Assembly: GCA_025331445.1 (NCBI GenBank)
Contig: JAIWNE010000200.1
Coordinates: forward strand, 1 to 33,971
Direction of reading: 5' to 3'
Length of the DNA: 33,971 nt
Source of the DNA: Blakeslea trispora
Taxonomy: Eukaryota; Mucoromycota; Mucoromycetes; Mucorales; Choanephoraceae
How positions within the stretch are numbered: the stretch's first letter is position 1; each line of letters opens with the position of its first letter. The notes beneath the pieces were generated by a model. The model had not been told where the DNA came from, searched no databases, and saw only the letters and a program-made list of their open reading frames with translations. Shown piece by piece: positions 11,263-21,094 of the stretch. The translations under genes were made by a program, and so were the position numbers.

Positions 11263-13137
11263 TTAATCTTCATAGATATTTGAACCCATACCAAGCATGA
11301 CTATACTGTAGATGACCATAAAGCATAACGAAAGACTGAGAATAGCACATGAAAGAATGGCAAGATAGAAAGGATTAAGCCAACGTCTTGGTGTAAAGGC
11401 AATAAATCGATGAAGTTCATGTTCGCGTTCTTCTGGAGTCATTTCGTATGGGAATGACTTGAATGGTTTCTCTTGCTCTATGGGAGCTACTATAGAAGGC
11501 GATTTGAATGAAAACACACTAGCCAACATGGACGATGGATGAGAGATAGACCCACGAGCAGGTGAAGGTGGTGCTTGAGTAATCTCGGGTGATTTGGGTG
11601 ACATATGGGGTAATCTTTCTCTTTTTGCGTTTCCTGAGGATACGTCAGGAGATCCGGGAGCAGAGTAGGTGGATGGTACCATAAGATGGCTTTCATGGGA
11701 TGGGTCTGAAATGCCCAGACCGTTGGGTGGACCATGGTAATGAGGCAAAGGTGAAGATGGCTGCTTTGCCATGACAGGTGATTGATCTGCATGATTGTTG
11801 TTATAGACAATGGCTGGTACTTTTTCCATAGCAGGCGAGTAGGCAATGACCGATTGTTCAATTTGACTATGTCTTGAATGATGAATGCTAGATCGACGAA
11901 TGGAAATAGAGCAATTATCGTCTGGGTTAAACATATGAACATCATTATCATCAGGATTCTGCAACATCATAGGTGAGGGAACAGGCTCTTGCATTATTTT
12001 TTGCTTTTCAGTCAAGGTAGCTTCCTTTTCACTTTCTACTGGTTCAACAGAAGCAACGTATTTTCTAGAGACAAAATAAAGAATGAATGGTAAAACAAAG
12101 TTACATGTCTATTGTAAATTTAGTTTAGAAAACATAAGTTGTCTTTATATTCTACTTTACCGATTGAAAGAAAAGACTACTCCAGTTTTGAATTTGATTC
12201 ACATAGTCTGTGGTTTGTAGTGGACTAGAATAAAAAAAATAAGTGACAAGCATGAGAGAGAATAGATAAAACCTACATGCAGACAATCCAAGGAAACAAA
12301 TTGGACCAGAAAATGGCCCACTTGTGATTACAGATTTCACCTCGAAGTAAATTGGATCGAATGACGATACTAAAGACAGGAATAGAAGTCACTAAGGCAC
12401 ACACTGGGAATAGATAGGCCATTACTTTGGACGCAATCGAACCTGAATCATGTATACAATTTTTAGAAGATAAATTAAAAGATTATTTGTTTATCAACAT
12501 TACCATGGGCACTCAAAATAGCTAGAATATCACTTGAAGCTTCCATTTCATAAGCCATAGCACCAAAGACACCTTAAAGAAATACATATTAGATGACTAT
12601 TGATCTAGTTTCTATTGTAGCCTACCAAGCAAGATGTAGAATATAGTAGAGATCACAATAGATACCCATAAACAACGATGAATGTTGACATCAGGACGCA
12701 AGCTATTGACCCATGATGGAATGGTAGTAATGAAACTGTAATTAAAGATAGCAATACCAAGTACCATACTTGCATTACTCGCCGTAGCTGGCAATAAATC
12801 AGTATTCAAGCCACTCTGACCAAAACCAACAATCCAGACAATCAAGACAATCGTCAAGACAGTAAAGGACATCATTTGGAACACAATGTTCTCTACCAAA
12901 CTAAAGAAGCCCAAAGGAATGATCATGATAGCAGAGAGTATGAAGCCAAAGGTAAACAAAAAGAAGGAAGTACTGGGCAGAGGCGAGTTTCCGCTGATTC
13001 CGCTCTCGCCTCCGACACAGACCCATCCACCCGGATAAAGAGCTGCACCGCATGTTCCTTTAAAGATGGTGATAATCATGTTATCAAAAGTCTATTTTTA
13101 TCATAAGTCAAAAAAAAAAAGATAAAAGCCAGCCAAT

Positions 13138-13177
<40 letters not shown>

Positions 13178-13700
13178 TGAGTAGAGATAATAATACTGGC
13201 TATATTGACGGCTTGCAGTGCCAAGAAGAGCATAATTTGAAAGAAATAATGATATTTTCTGCCAAGATAGACTTGAGCAATTGTTGTCAATTCAACTTTA
13301 GCCTAATGATTTTTGGTTCATTTTTATGAGTTTTTAAAATGATGCATTCGTTTTTTTTTTTTTTTACCTGAAATCTTTCATTGCCTCGGATGTTAGAAAG
13401 TGCTTCACAAACAAACAAAGCTGAGCATCCAGACAAGAAAGCAATGATAATAAATACAAGGACAGGTATAACCCATCCAGCCTATCAATAGAATAAGAGT
13501 CAATGATTGATTTCTGATGATCTTCTTCTTTAATTTACTGATTGGTATAAAGCAGGAATAGTAGATAAGCCTGGTCCCTAATTTGAAGTAGGCAATGTTT
13601 TAGTCATAAGCAATAGATGATTTCTTGGGTTCATTACTGTTAATGAGGACACAAGTAAAGCAGTGCTGCCAAAGCTTCCAATTCCTTTCATATCAGACAT
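11263..13700 (-). CDS. AAAP-family amino-acid transporter (AVT-like)
   Basis: Nine exons are 13638-13700, 13539-13577, 13368-13481, 13177-13302, 12626-13091, 12504-12572, 12277-12442, 12161-12224 and 11263-12108 (650 aa, all phases consistent). The protein begins MSDMKGIGSFGSTALLVSS followed by LTGPGLSTIPALYQSAGW, the glycine-rich first helix typical of amino acid/auxin permease (SLC32/36/38-like) carriers. About ten further hydrophobic segments follow, for example TVLTIVLIVWIVGFGQSGL and VMAYLFPVCALVTSIPVF. An unusual Pro/Ser-rich hydrophilic segment of roughly 190 residues lies between the last two membrane segments. The protein ends with a final helix (FYLAILSCAILSLSLCFMVI). H+- or Na+-coupled amino-acid transport at the vacuole or plasma membrane is inferred from the family; substrate and membrane cannot be read from the sequence. 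Confidence 0.85.
13141..13174. repeat. Poly-T run of 34 nt inside a transporter intron
   Basis: This is an uninterrupted T-run on the plus strand, which is poly-A on the coding strand directly after the donor of the fourth intron (13092-13176). It does not affect the coding frame. It is a likely site of length error or natural length variation. Confidence 0.9.
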
Positions 13701-15721
13701 AATGTATGATTCTTTAGTTAAAAAGTTATAAAAAAAAAAAAAAAGATAGAAAGTAGGGCTCTTTATATACTATAGGGTAGTGAATGTCAGGGCTTGCCTT
13801 TTTTCCGAATTGATTTGATAGAATCTTTGTTTAGTAAATAGCACCATATATGGGATTATTTTAGGTAGCTGTCACACACAACAACAAAAAAAAAGGGATT
13901 TCTGCCATTCAATTGATTCCAAGATAAGTCTGATAAAAATCCATCAAGTTACCAGTGAGCTGTTCTTTGCAACTCTTTTTTCTTTCTTTCATTAAAGGGG
14001 AACAAATCATGGATTTAGTTTCGGTTATTAGGGATGAACGATCGTTTCAGGTGCTTTCATAACAACAAATAGAAATGCAGCAACATCATAAACAATAGCA
14101 AGTATACAGAACTAAAGAAGAAGAAGAGGGGGTATGTTCTGCTTCCAAGGTTATTTAAGCTATTCAACAAGTGTTAGATGTAAAGCTAATTAACTTGTCT
14201 TTTTTTTTTTTTTTGAAGCTAATAGAATGATTTAATATGAGTGATCTCTTATACAGTAACATAATAAACTAAAAAAAAAAATAAGCTTAATAGGAGGGCA
14301 TCGTTCCGGATACAACTCTGTTACTGCCATTTCAGTTGATTTGCTACCAAAACAATCTCGAACTTATATCTTTTACTGTTTCATGATTCAATTTTACCAT
14401 TTTCCAAGTCATTTATCTATTATTTACGTTTACTAGTGTCTTTTGAACGAAATTTAGTGTGGTTGAGTAACAAACAATAAAGGATTCCGATTAAGCTGGT
14501 CTACACTTAAAGGTACAGTACCTTCTCTAAAGTACCAGCTATATATTAGCAGCATTGTCTTTTCTCTTATAAGCTCATCTTTTTACAATCATTTGTCTGT
14601 ATGTCATTGACTGTTGGTGTTTTTATTGAGAGAAAAAAATAACGCCATCCAAATTCAACTTGTTCTCGAATTCTTATCGTTGACAAACAAATTGAACTGA
14701 CTATATGGTTTAGGGACGATAGGCTGCATAAAAAAAACAATCAAATTTTAACAAGTTAGAATACTTTTGCTTCTACAAGCCATTGATTGCATTTAATTCT
14801 GATCCATTCATCTATAATTAACAATCAGTGTGTTTGCCAAATAATATCAATTTTTTTTTACTCAAGTTTGAATGGGTAACAATCCTTGTGTGTAGCATAC
14901 ATGTTGCGCATGGTGTCGACTAGATTTGTTATTTTGACCCGTCGTTGCATCTACATCTTTCCCCAAGGTAGTTCTGCAGTTCTTTTTTTTTTTTTTTTGA
15001 AGAAAGTAGTTCATCTTTGATTCAAGACATCTTGTATCTAAATTGAATATCTTTATAGTTTCAAGGGAATATTTACAATGGATACGCTTAAGCATACTGT
15101 TTTCTTATAAAAGGCTAGACTATCAACTTTATTGTGCATTTTGATTGTTATTGTTTTGACTAAATTTTATTTTTTATCCGTAAAATTAAAACTTGTCATC
15201 TTAAATACGTTTCTGATTAAGGAGGGGGGATCAAGTTCAGGAACCAAGTAACTCACTCCTTTTCTATTGTTACCCTGATACCCTTTTTTTTTTAACAAAA
15301 AGATAAGGGGGGTTTTTTATGATCAAACAGTAACAATGGCAGGATCTGTCATTGATGATATTCATGAGTATGGTTTCTTACTGCTCTTACTAAAATATAA
15401 GCAAGAAGCCCTTATTTAGATGGTGTCAACACACTTCATTTGTTTTCCAAAAACATAAATGATATGGATTGAAAGAGCGACAAAAAAAGAGAGAGAGCAG
15501 TCCAAGATCAAAATAAAACACTATGTTATTATGCAAAAAAAAAAAATCAAAATGAGAGAGTCAGCTAACCTATGGATGGATTATGGCAACGTCATCATCC
15601 AAAAGAGCCAATGAAATGTCGCGAATGTTTATTGTGCAAAAAAAAAAAAAAAGAGTCTTGCTCTAATATTTCTCTCACTCCTTTATATCTCTCCTCTGAT
15701 ACACAAATCCAGTATTTTACC
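13701..15721. other. 2-kb intergenic region between divergent genes
   Basis: The region separates the minus-strand transporter (start 13700) from the plus-strand PSY2 gene (start 15722), so it must hold both promoters. It is AT-rich with many A- or T-runs. Open frames such as 15572-15835 in front of PSY2 are interrupted by A-runs and lack family similarity. No RNA gene, repeat family or additional gene was recognised. Confidence 0.6.
13761..13770 (-). promoter_or_regulatory. Candidate TATA box of the AAAP transporter
   Basis: The minus strand reads GTATATAAAG here, a good TATA-box match, about 61-70 nt upstream of the start codon at 13700. No start-site data are available, and TATA-like words are common in AT-rich DNA. 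Confidence 0.4.
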
Positions 15722-18700
15722 ATGACATCAGAACCAAATCCTCCAAACTTACGAACAAAAGTCTACAAGCTCAATTCTAGTACTAATTGGGAAGACCAAG
15801 GCACAGGGAATTGTATTTATGAAAAGGTAAATTAAGCTTCATTTCTTTTTTTGTATTTTACTAAACGCGTTTTTTTTCTTAAGGGTGTGGATGGCGATCC
15901 GGATAGGCTTGTTGTGCAGTCAGAAAGTGATGGAAGAAATTTGTTGTGTTCAAAAGTACTTCCAGACACTTTTTATCATAAAGAACAAGGTAAAAAAAAA
16001 CAACAACACTTTGCCAGGAACAAGCCCTTTTCTAAACTCTTTTTTTTTTATTTAGACACGTTGATTGTATGGCTAGATGAAAATGAAAGAGACGTCGCAC
16101 TAAGCTTTCAAGACCACAATGGTTGTGATATAATCTGGTAAGCCTCTATAGAAAAAAGAAAGAACTCTATTTTTAATAAACCATTGATATTAGGCAATGT
16201 ATCCAAGAAAGTGGTGCAAATAAGAAAGGTAAATTTTTTTTTTAAAAAAAAAAAGCTTATTTTCTATCTCAACGCGTAACCCTAACTTCCCTTAATTTTT
16301 TTTTCAGACAACAAACGCGAAGAAGCAGGTCCTCAATCAAATAGTACAAGCACATCTCATCAATCACAAGATACAGTTGTATCGCCTGAATTGCCTGATC
16401 TTCAACTATCCACCATTAAGGAAATCACACAAGCCATTGTATGTAGTCTCTCTGACGAACGAGACAAGATGATTTCCATTGTGCGTTCCAATGTAAGTTT
16501 TTTTTTTTGAAATAGTAAAAAAAAAACAGTAATTCTAATGACAAAACTACTTGTAGGATTGTATCAATAAGTTAGTCAAACTCTTCCAATCGATTGACCC
16601 CTCTGATCCCACCTATCAAATGGACATTCAAAACATGATTGACCTTTTGCTTGCTACAAGTAAGTCCGTCTTTCCATACACTCATTATTCTAAACTAACA
16701 CGCGATTATTAGTGGCTTTGCAGGACCGACAGATCATCGATACAATCACAAAGGATCACAACATCTATACCATCATTCAGATTTTCGAATGTAAGTCATT
16801 TTCTTGTCTAGCCACAAATAATAAAAAAAAAGACTCACCCATCCTATTAGTTGATACAGCCTCTTCAAATTCAAAAGTGAATCACCGAAAGCAACTTCGA
16901 AAAGCAGAAAACGCCAAAAAGTTGGTTAGGATCAAATATAAAGTAATCGAAAACAAAATGAGACAAGCCATCCGAATCAGTTTCTTGGAAAGTCTATTAC
17001 GTCAATTCAATTGCTGGGGTCCCACTCCCTATGATATTGAAAGTACTGCCAATATGCTGAATAACATGTACCTTCAAAACTGCACTGAGATTGTAAAATA
17101 CATTCAACAGGCTGGCTATTTTTTGAGGGAATTGTTCATGTTGGCCACTGAAGATCCTACAAAAAAACAAGATGTGTTGGGATTCGTGATTGAACTCCAT
17201 TCCATGTCTCGACACATGTTGCCATCCGAAAAAGATAAGCTATTCAAGGTAATGGTAGACAATGGTTTGCTTGACATCTTGATTTTCGGTCTCAAGTCCA
17301 ATGATACACGTCTTTCATCCAACGCTGCTGCCATGATTGACAAGTACACCGAGATTGATGCCCGATTTGTAAGAGACCACATTCTGATGGCTGCTGAAGA
17401 TGAAAGACAGAAAGAGACTTTATTGGATGTCTTGATCGATCAGTTTAACCTCAATCGCAGCCATACCATTTTACCTATTCATGAAAGTATCAAACACTTA
17501 TTGGATCACAACTATGCATCTCCCAATCACAGGACCGATACAAGTGACCATGTATGTCTCCCTTGTTTTAAAGAAATGATAAAAGGGATCTATTCTAACT
17601 TTTATTTTTATGTTGATAGAATGCCGAAATGAATCAGTTCTTACAGTACGTTTATGATAACAATATTGATACCCTATTAAGCCCTCTCCAAAAATTCAAG
17701 GCCAAAATGGATCAGTTGTCAGGTAAGTGTTGTAAAAAAAAAAATAATGAAATGTAAACTCAATAGACCCCCCTAAATAGGCACCACAGACCAAGTAAAA
17801 CTATCGCGAAGTGAATCTGAACATCTGGAACGCCTTTGCGACATCATCAACTTTATAGTGAAAAACCACGGATTCCGCAGTAAATACGTTGTCGTGTCTT
17901 CTGACCTCATTCTCCATGTATCCCAACTGTTGAGAGTGAATTGTCCTGTCGCTCAATCTGCTGCCATACGATTCTTCAAGACATGTATCAGCATGAATGA
18001 CGAGTTCTATAACCGCAACCTCATTGTTTACAACGTGTTTGAACCTATCTTACGCGTGTTACGAGATACCAAGGGCAAGGACTGCCTACTCAATTCCGTT
18101 TGCTTGAACCTGTTTGGCTTTATCACTGCAGTAAGTCCATGCTTATCTAAATTGAAAAAGCAACTAACGATGATCTATGTTTAGGAAAATGTCAGGACAT
18201 TGATTGATCATATCATCGAACAATTTGGAGATACGTTAGATGATATTGCCCCTTCAGCAGTATTTAATGAAATGCGATCAAAGTACATTTCAAATCATCG
18301 AGAACGCGACACTGTTAGCCCTGAACTTGAAACACCACCTAGGTACGTCTTGTTTGTTTTTAACCAAGAAGATCAAGATGAACTTACTCTTTTTTATAGT
18401 GAACAAGAAGAAGAAGTAGCCAGTCGAAGAGGTTGGGTGTCAGCTACAGTCAATGATTTTGAAGCCAGTTATTTCGATGCATCTGATGATGATGAGGATG
18501 ATCAACAACAGATATACATAAATGAATCCGAAGTGCCCCTTGTAGTATATAGTGACGAAGAAGAAGAAAGCGATGAAGATGTAAATATAAACATACCAGT
18601 ACAAAGAAACCCAAACAAAGAAAATGAAATCGAACCACCCACCAGAAGCTGTTCATCTGCCCATAAAACTAAAACGCAAGACGAGCAACTCAGTAGCGAT

Positions 18701-19507
18701 GCTACACATACAAAAGACAAGTCAATCACATCAAGCCAGCCAGCATTGTCATCCCTACGAAAGAGGTCTAGTAGAGATGCAGAACTTGATGAAGATGAAC
18801 AGTGCCGTAAACATGTCAAGTCAACAACATTAAGCCAATCAACATTGCCATTTATACCAAAGAAGTCTAGTAAAGACGAAAAACCTGATGAAGATGAACA
18901 GGACCGTAAACATGTCAAGTCAACAGCATCAAGCCAATCAACAACATCAAGCCAACCAACAACATCAAGCCAATCAACAACATCAAGCCAACCAACAACA
19001 TCAAGCCAATCAACAGCATCAAGCCAACCAACAACATCAAGCCAATCAACATCAAGCCAATCAACAGCATCAAACCAATCAACAACATCAAGCCAATCAA
19101 CAACATCAAGTCAATCAACAGCATCAAGCCAACCAACAACATCAAGCCAATCAACATCGCCATCCCTACGAAAGAGGTCTAGTAGAGATGCAGAACTTGA
19201 TGAAGATGAACAGTGCCGTAAACATGTCAAGTCAACAACATTAAGCCAATCAACATTGCCATTTATACCAAAGAAGTCTAGTAAAGACGAAAAGCCTGAT
19301 GAAGATGAACAGGACCTTAAACATGTCAAGTCAACAGCATCAAGCCAATCAACAACATCAAGCCAATCAACAACATCAAGCCAATCAACAACATCAAGCC
19401 AATCAACAACATCAAGCCAACCAACATCGCCACCCACACGAAAGAGGTCTAGTAGAGACGCAGAACTTGATGAAGACGAGCAGCGCCGTAAAAATCTCAA
19501 ACTCTAA
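15722..19507 (+). CDS. PSY2: Protein phosphatase 4 regulatory subunit 3 (PSY2/SMEK)
   Basis: Twelve exons are 15722-15826, 15884-15989, 16056-16138, 16195-16228, 16308-16492, 16557-16659, 16713-16790, 16851-17551, 17620-17722, 17781-18130, 18185-18342 and 18400-19507 (1,037 aa). The N-terminus is the PH/EVH1-like domain of SMEK proteins: RTKVYKLNSSTNWEDQGTG, then DTLIVWLDENERDVALSFQD with GCDIIW. A SMEK/ARM-repeat region follows, including NHRKQLRKAENAKKLVRI and FNCWGPTPYDIESTANML. PP4R3 targets PP4 to substrates such as phospho-H2AX, Rad53 and cohesion factors, mainly in the nucleus. The last 350 or so residues are acidic and then highly repetitive (Ser/Thr/Gln units between blocks with RKRSSRDAELDEDE). 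The basic blocks could act as nuclear localisation signals. The start was chosen at the first ATG that gives the conserved N-terminus. Confidence 0.92.
18748..19500 (+). repeat. Tandem block duplication and 18-nt minisatellite in PSY2
   Basis: A block starting at ATCCCTACGAAAGAGG (18751) recurs 411 nt later (19162), and a shortened third copy starts near 19432. Each long block encodes RKRSSRDAELDEDEQ, KHVKSTTLSQSTLPF, IPKKSSKDEKPDEDEQ and then a run of TTSSQS/TTSSQP hexapeptides (18-nt unit). The hexapeptide run is longer in block 1 (about 14 units, one of them shortened to 15 nt) than in block 2 (about 5). All changes keep the frame. The near identity of the long blocks indicates recent duplication. 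Confidence 0.9.
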
Positions 19508-19533
19508 GTTCCATCAGTGTTTTTAACGATATC

Positions 19534-19539
19534 AATAAA
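19534..19539 (+). terminator. Candidate PSY2 polyadenylation signal
   Basis: AATAAA lies 27 nt after the PSY2 stop codon, followed by A-rich and then T-rich sequence, a typical fungal 3'-end context. Confidence 0.45.
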
Positions 19540-19639
19540 AAAAATATATTTATTTCCTTATAAACATTACTAAAATTAGCACTTCTACAGTTACTCCTTT
19601 ATTTAAGAAAGCTAACCAGTATCTTTCCTAATACGTTTA

Positions 19640-20616
19640 TGGCAGTTTAGTTGGCGCTTTTGTTTATCAAGTTGACCTCGCTCAGATCGCCAGCGATCTC
19701 AACCTTCCTGAATCAACTGTACGATCAGCTTATAAAAGACTTCAGCAAACACAGACTATTCTTCTTTCTCAAACTGGTTCGAACGCGATTGAGACAAGCG
19801 TTTTGTCTTTGTCCTACTGAATCAATTAGTGGTCAACATCGTCACTTTTTGAGTTCTGGCAAGAAGGTTTTCTTTGTCCACTTTTCGATTAGTCTTGGGT
19901 CGAATGAACTTCAAGTCGCGTGTCACAGAAAGGAAGCCAGCTCTGAAGCACAGACATAAAGAATCACATTTAGCTTGGGTCAAAGAAAGGGCTAAACTGG
20001 ACCAAAGACGACTGGAGCAAGGTAGTTTGGTCTGACGAGGTCAAGTTCACCCTAAAGAGTGCTAATGCTGGAACTAGAGTAACTAGAAAGGATAGAGAAA
20101 AACAACGAGGAGAGACACATTAAGGGTACTCGCAAGTTTGGGTTGGGTTCCCTTCTAGTCTGGGGATGCTTTCATGCAAATGGTGTTGGCTCTTTGGTGT
20201 CACAACATGGGTCAATCGATCAAAAAGTGTATGTTCAATCTTTGGTCGATTACTTTCCTTCTTGGATTGAAAAAGAGTCAAAGAACACCAAAATTGACTA
20301 CATATTGCAGGAAGGCAATGCTCTATGCCATGAAGGAGCATACTCCAGGTGGTTTGAGATAAAGGCCATGACAAGCACCTTTGATAGATGGCCATCACAA
20401 AGTCCAGACCTCAACCTGATTGAAAATGTCTGGGCTTATCCGAGAAGCCACCTAAATGAGCGTGAGAGTGAGGTGAACGCTCTCAGTGACTTAAGAGGGT
20501 TTTTAAAACAAGAATGGTACAAGCTCACGCCAAAGTATCTGAACAACCTTGTTGGCAGTATGAACGAAAGATGCCAATCTATCGCAGAAGCTAATGGAGC
20601 CCATAAAAGGTATTGA
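19640..20616 (+). pseudogene. Decayed Tc1/mariner-type transposase
   Basis: Pieces of an IS630/Tc1/mariner transposase follow each other in order but in different frames. At 19640-19819 is a helix-turn-helix region (QIASDLNLPESTVRSAYKRL). At about 19877-19998 is NFKSRVTERKPALKHRHK with LAWVKERAKL. At about 20000-20122 is DDWSKVVWSDEVKF, which carries the first catalytic Asp and ends in TAA. At 20143-20616 is LLVWGCFHANGVGS through WPSQSPDLNLIENVW to a TGA stop. The second catalytic position reads QEGNALCH, with Gly (20314-20316) where the family has Asp; the final Glu (20422-20424) remains, with 35 residues between the two positions. At least three frame breaks plus the lost Asp mean it is inactive. 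No terminal inverted repeats or TA duplication were found in the flanks. It lies between the 3' ends of PSY2 and glycogenin. Confidence 0.85.
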
Positions 20617-21094
20617 TTTTTCTTACTTTCTTCTACCAAAATTAACATATTACTCTTTTCTAGAGATGCCTAAAATATGAAGGCACTATTGATAGGCAAA
20701 AGAGCTCTACTTATGCACAACAACCTTCAGGTGTAAGGTACTCTTAAAATCCAGCTTTCAAATTCCGCAAGCCATTTTTGTTCATGCTGTACTTTAGACA
20801 CCAAGTTTGAAGATGATGAGCAACCTATTAGTGACCATATATAATAATAAAAAAAAAGTTTACAAATCAAGTTGATTCGATTTCTCAAAGAGCGTTTGAA
20901 GCTTCTATGTTAATTTTTACAATGACTGTTTATAATGAATTTTGTTGCCTTGTTAAAGCAAAGTCAACATCATAATACTTCTCGAGCTGTTGATTGTTCG
21001 TTTCTTACAAAAAAAAAAAAAGACGCGTTATTCTGTAGCAACAACCTTTGGAGTTGTCTTCTAAAAAAAATCAAGATGATTACTTTATTGATAA
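20617..21094. other. Intergenic region after the transposase relic
   Basis: This 0.48-kb stretch between the transposase stop and the glycogenin stop codon holds no open frame of note. It may include the 3' flank of the relic element and the glycogenin 3' UTR. I looked for an inverted repeat matching 19510-19640 and found none. Confidence 0.5.

Noticed and set aside
15572..15721. Upstream in-frame ATG extending PSY2 N-terminally
   Set aside because: The extension contains a poly-Lys run from an A-run, and the conserved PH-like domain starts right after the ATG at 15722.
18748..19440. CRISPR-like regular repeats
   Set aside because: The repeats are a coding minisatellite with adjacent units, no unique spacers, in a eukaryotic gene.
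18888..19526. Plus-strand frames with QHQANQ repeats and minus-strand Leu/Gly/Met repeats over the PSY2 tail
   Set aside because: They are other-frame readings of the Ser/Thr/Gln minisatellite. Only the TTSSQS frame joins the conserved PSY2 body.
19508..20760. Terminal inverted repeats of the Tc1-type relic
   Set aside because: I compared the flanks by eye and found only short AT-rich chance matches, with no convincing inverted pair or TA duplication.
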